Assembly (NCBI GenBank): GCA_014529385.2
Contig: CM043971.1
Location: 90,577,840-90,637,839, forward strand
DNA length: 60,000 nt
Direction of reading: 5' to 3'
Source: Adiantum capillus-veneris
Lineage: Eukaryota; Streptophyta; Polypodiopsida; Polypodiales; Pteridaceae
Under the pieces are notes generated by a model. The model was given only the letters and a program-made list of their open reading frames with translations. It did no database searches and was not told the origin of the DNA. A program made the translations under genes and the position numbers. This document shows positions 56,386-60,000 of this stretch, piece by piece; within the stretch, counting starts at the first letter, position 1, and every line of letters starts with the position of its first letter.

Positions 56386-56634
56386 TATCGAGCAGCTTCG
56401 CTTCCATGATGGGAAAAAGAGCAGAGAAATGCAAATTAAGCTTTTTTGTAGCCTACACATTTATTGAGCAGTGATCAGGGCTTGTTAACATGCCAAGTTT
56501 AATGGTTAATGTATGTCAAATGTGTCTTTAAAGGGCCAACAGATGCCTTAATGATGCTAAAAAACAGTATGCTTGAAGAGAGCATAGATGGGAGATTATG
56601 ATCTAGAATTGTAGTGCTTCACGTGCTCTATTGG

Positions 56635-56719
<85 letters not shown>

Positions 56720-57448
56720 CTCGACATCAACCTCAACCAAGGTGTGCAAGGATAAGTGGCAAAGGTAACGAGGGAAGGAGAAGGCAAGGAATAGCTCGAG
56801 AAGAAGAAGAAGGGCGTGGGATCTCTTGCTCTTGGACTTAAGGAAGCTAAAGGCTCTCTTTCTCTCGATTATGGAGATTAATCTTAAGGATTGAAGCCGG
56901 TGAGGGAAGCTAAAGCCTCTCTCTCTCTTTCGATATCGTTCGCGAAGCTAAGCAAGGGAGAGTTCTGACGACCAAACGATGAAGAAGAAGAAAAGGGTTT
57001 CTCTTGCTCTCTCTCTCTCTCATCCTCGGTTAGCAATAGAAGAGCGGCAATTAAGGGAAGGCAAAGCACACAAAGCAGGACAATTGAAAATAATTGAAGC
57101 ATGACGATTGACATAGTGAACTTAAATTAAAGTTTGCAGAATCCAAGGGCAGTTGAAGCAGATAAAATGAAAAGAGATAATTATCATCACCATCATCAAT
57201 TTGAAGCTTAATTAATCATTTTATTGAGCCCGGTGTCGTTAACAGCCCGACTAATCTATAAAGGGAGCTTAAACTCCTATTACCAATCAATCCAAGTGTT
57301 GGTGCTGCTAACAGTCCGCCTTGGCTACCGATTAAGTTGTACCTAAAGATTTAGCTGTCGGTGTCTCTTGTTCTCTCTCTTTCACACCTCTCACAACCAG
57401 AGGCCCGGTGCCTTCCTGGCTCACATTTCAAACACATATCCCTCGACA
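56386..57448 (+). repeat. A2 3' LTR, internally deleted
   Basis: About 1.06 kb. Compared with the 5' LTR it lacks roughly 1 kb (5' LTR 47800-48810); in its place is a CT tract at 56634-56716. Confidence 0.8.
56634..56716. repeat. (CT)n microsatellite at a deletion junction
   Basis: About 83 bp of CT joining TATTGGC to ATCCTCGACATC. Confidence 0.95.
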
Positions 57449-57469
57449 ACGCTCCGGGCACGAGAGGAA

Positions 57470-57501
<32 letters not shown>
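57470..57501 (+). repeat. Poly-G run, 32 bases
   Basis: Uninterrupted G, unusual in a plant genome. It could form G-quadruplexes, or could be an assembly or sequencing artefact. Confidence 0.9.
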
Positions 57502-57502
<1 letters not shown>

Positions 57503-57763
57503 CCTATATATTATGTGTTCAGTTCAAGGACTATTTACAAAAGCCCTTAGCTAACTATTTTTCACCAATGAAAGGGACCCTTTTTCTATTCAACATGTAA
57601 TTTTTTCTTTGAGGTCATTTTTTCAACACCCTTTTGTATATGTGAGAATGTGAGAAATATATTTTTTCTAAATCCTATTGCTGAACCCACGTGATCAACA
57701 TTTGTTTAATGTACTGAGCCCCCTGAGGGTATGCTTGGTGTGCCAAGTCATGTATCCTCTAAT

Positions 57764-57765
<2 letters not shown>

Positions 57766-57820
<55 letters not shown>
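57766..57820. repeat. (GA)n microsatellite
   Basis: About 54 bp of GA in the spacer left of X3. Confidence 0.95.
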
Positions 57821-57824
<4 letters not shown>

Positions 57825-58957
57825 TGCTCTTTCGTGGTGTGGAAGCAACAACAACCACAAAATGAGATTCCACTTGAATGAGTCCTATGTTGTCTTTGAG
57901 AAGAATGAGAGAATATGGTCTTTGGTAGTATAGCATGACCCATTGGTGTAACTAGTGAGGCGTTCCGGGGTGGGAAACAAGAGAGGCGACCTCTAAACAC
58001 CCCTCAAGACTCTCGTGCTACTCAATTGGTGTTGGGGCAACCACAAGCAAGAAACAAACAAAAATATCACAGACAAACAAGTGAAGGGGCACCACCTAGT
58101 TATGGGATACGAACTAGGACGCAAGAGACATTTTGTCACAACCAAGAAGAGGTGCAACAAAAACAAACACAAGCAATCTCACACCAAGACCAACACCAAA
58201 TGGAGCAAGATAGATCTAGAGCAAAGGGAAGAGAGGGAGAAATAGAACTTTCATAGTACCTTGTTTTTAACTTGCAAATCCAGACGATTCGCTGCATTAC
58301 TACCATAAAGCTTGTACAAAAACTAACCCAATGTGTAGAGAATCCACACACACACGCTGTCTTAGGTGTGGGAGCCCTCTCACCACAATAACCTCTTACA
58401 ATGGACACAAATTTGGTGATGAAAACTCACTAAGCACTTTCTAAAACAAGCTTAAATGGTAGAACTTAAAAGACACAAGTCACCTTGCATTTGCGAAAGA
58501 GCTTTACACAAGTGGAAAGACAAAGTTTCTAAAGCCAAGCACACCTTTGAGTACCAAAACCTCAATTATTGATAGTGAAAGAGCATGCACAATAGTGGTT
58601 TGAGATAGGACACCCACACTCTCTCACTTTGCAATGTGTAGCATCAAAGCTTCTCTCACACCAAGTGAGAATCTCACAAGGTGATGACTACTCCTAAATC
58701 TCTCCTCGCGTATAGAGTGTTGGGGTGCTATGTAAGAGCTTGGGGATGATATACAAGAATGAGAACGGCCTGTTTATAGGTTTGATACCCCTCATTAAGG
58801 TTATTGATAACTTTAATTACAAGCTATTCAAATCAAGATTATGATTTTTTTTAATTTCAAAACATTGCGAGCCTTGTTTGTCTGCTTGAGTCATGGATGT
58901 GGGCTTGATAGAAAGGCATTATTGATGGTAGATGGAGTGAAACTAGAGTGCTAATAA

Positions 58958-58959
<2 letters not shown>

Positions 58960-59004
<45 letters not shown>
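58960..59004. repeat. (GA)n microsatellite in X3
   Basis: Same place in the unit as the tract in X1. Confidence 0.95.
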
Positions 59005-59010
<6 letters not shown>

Positions 59011-59516
59011 CTATGTACATGTCTTGAGGTGAGGTGCATTTTAAGGTTAGATCAATGGATATTTTGTGTTAGTAGGCTAGTGGTTAGTAATCACTGAAAA
59101 GTTAATGATATATTTACAATGGGTAGAATGACATGGATGGTTGAAATAAGTGAGGGAATCCTTGTGATGGTGAAGCTTTGAAGAGGTTTTGAACTTACTT
59201 GTGTAGGTTCTAAAAAATGGTTGTCGATCCTCTGCTTCATCTTCTCTTCTGAACACCATGATGAAAGTGACGATGTTGGTTGATAAGAATCCCTTAGTTT
59301 TTAGAGATTAATCAAGGTTTTACATGCTAAATTTTATGTATATAGAGAAGAGGTAAAAGGAACTGTGATTACGAGGTAATAGAGAGATGGGTTGAGATGG
59401 TGTATGTACATGTAGAGTTCATATGCGAGCTATGGAAGTGAGAGGGAAGGTTAATGGTAAAGAGGGTGAGAAACACCATGGAAGGTATAGGTTTGAGTGA
59501 AGGATAGAGATAAATG

Positions 59517-59518
<2 letters not shown>

Positions 59519-59582
<64 letters not shown>
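59519..59582. repeat. (GT)n microsatellite in X3
   Basis: About 60 bp of TG ending in CGCGCG; the shorter GT tract of X1 (14779-14797) is at the equivalent place. Confidence 0.95.
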
Positions 59583-59586
<4 letters not shown>

Positions 59587-60000
59587 CGTGGAAGTGTGAA
59601 GGGAAGTGAGAAATGACTAGGGTGACTTGTGAGAAAAAGTGGTCAGATTGGAATCCACCAAAAAAATCATATCTCACGGTGGCATCTCCTAAAAGTATGA
59701 AATATTTTGAGTTGATTTTTCAGCTTGTGGGATACATTTATCATTTTGGTCACTTTCTCAAACTTGAAGTGGAGGTGTGTAACATTTAATGCACTAATAA
59801 CTTGTGTGTAGCTGAAATTGATAACATAGTGAGCATTTTATTAAGAACAAGTTCCTAATGAGCATAGAGAGAGTACTTAATTGAGAAATCAACAAAGAAA
59901 TTTACACATAATAATTTGGCATTGACAATACTTGAAAAGAGAGAGAAATAGAACAACTGAAAACAGTTGAGGACCTCCCCCCTCCATAAAGGCTTTGTAT

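Larger units (their letters stand above)
47564..57448 (+). mobile_element. A2: non-autonomous LTR retrotransposon, family A, with nested S1
   Basis: 5' LTR 47564-53852 (about 2.0 kb once S1 is removed), internal region 53853-56385, 3' LTR 56386-57448. LTR starts are TGTCGAGCAGCTCCGCTTC and TATCGAGCAGCTTCGCTTCC; the ends are CTAACA and CTCGACA. The flanks ACAC (47560-47563) and ACGC (57449-57452) match at three of four bases. Gag-like and acidic frames correspond to A1, and no enzyme genes occur. Confidence 0.8.
57449..57955. other. Spacer between A2 and X3
   Basis: No gene. Contains a 32-base G run (57470-57501) and a GA tract (57766-57820). Confidence 0.6.
57956..60000 (+). mobile_element. 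X3: LTR-like unit, cut by the window edge
   Basis: Starts TGAGGCGTTCCGGGG and is parallel to X1 from 13177 on (for example AGGGGCACCACCTAGTTATG, GGTTTGAGA, ATTTACAATGGGTAGAATG). It is preceded by CTAG (57952-57955). The right end lies outside the window. It contains GA and GT tracts. Confidence 0.78.

Noticed and set aside
57361-57600. Frames with poly-Gly
   Set aside because: They exist only because of the 32-base G run.

Overview
This window looks like nuclear DNA from a plant with a large, repeat-rich genome. The evidence is plant-type Ty3/gypsy and Ty1/copia LTR retrotransposons nested inside one another, initiator-tRNA-Met-type primer sites next to the copia LTRs, long GA/CT, GT and GGTGGC-type simple repeats, small GT-AG introns, and no bacterial gene organisation. 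A fern or another early-diverging or large-genome lineage is my guess only; I cannot name the species. I found no confidently intact host gene. Almost every coding stretch is a decayed mobile-element protein.

Layout, left to right. 1-1545: a plus-strand Ty3/gypsy pol fragment (E1) with a duplicated integrase zinc-finger region. 1546-2082: LTR-like sequence. 2083-3956: nothing recognisable. 3957-19822: a minus-strand Ty3/gypsy element (E3) split by a second minus-strand gypsy element (E2, 4526-15849). The 5' LTR of E2 is itself split by a 2.65-kb LTR-like unit (X1, 13177-15829). A second X unit (X2, 19823-22534) sits at the right side of E3 beside a tRNA-like, SINE-like sequence, and a third (X3) runs off the right edge from 57956. 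24166-30901: A1, a plus-strand LTR element with a gag-like gene and an acidic downstream frame but no pol. Its 5' LTR carries a copia-type solo LTR (C3). 30902-35530: the least ordinary part of the window. A plus-strand acidic, CxxC-containing coding region of unknown function converges on a minus-strand gene with three introns that encodes a DDE-transposase-like protein. 36156-37800: a short-LTR copia fragment (C1). 38771-46782: a decayed plus-strand copia element (C2), split by a small minus-strand LTR element (C4, 39175-42368). 46783-47563: hexanucleotide repeat and unassigned DNA. 47564-57448: A2, a second member of family A, whose 5' LTR is split by a 4.26-kb AT-rich insertion (S1) bounded by TG...CA and a 5-bp duplication. 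57449-57955: a spacer with a 32-base G run.

The units are related to one another. Families A and E2 share the primer-binding region and the polypurine tract, so A may be a non-autonomous family mobilised by E2-like relatives. E2 and the X units leave 4-bp target duplications that are palindromes (ACGT, GTAC, ACGT), while C3 and S1 leave 5-bp ones. The nesting order gives relative ages: E3 before E2 before X1, A1 before C3, A2 before S1, and C2 before C4. All coordinates come from reading the sequence by eye; no alignment or database search was run.
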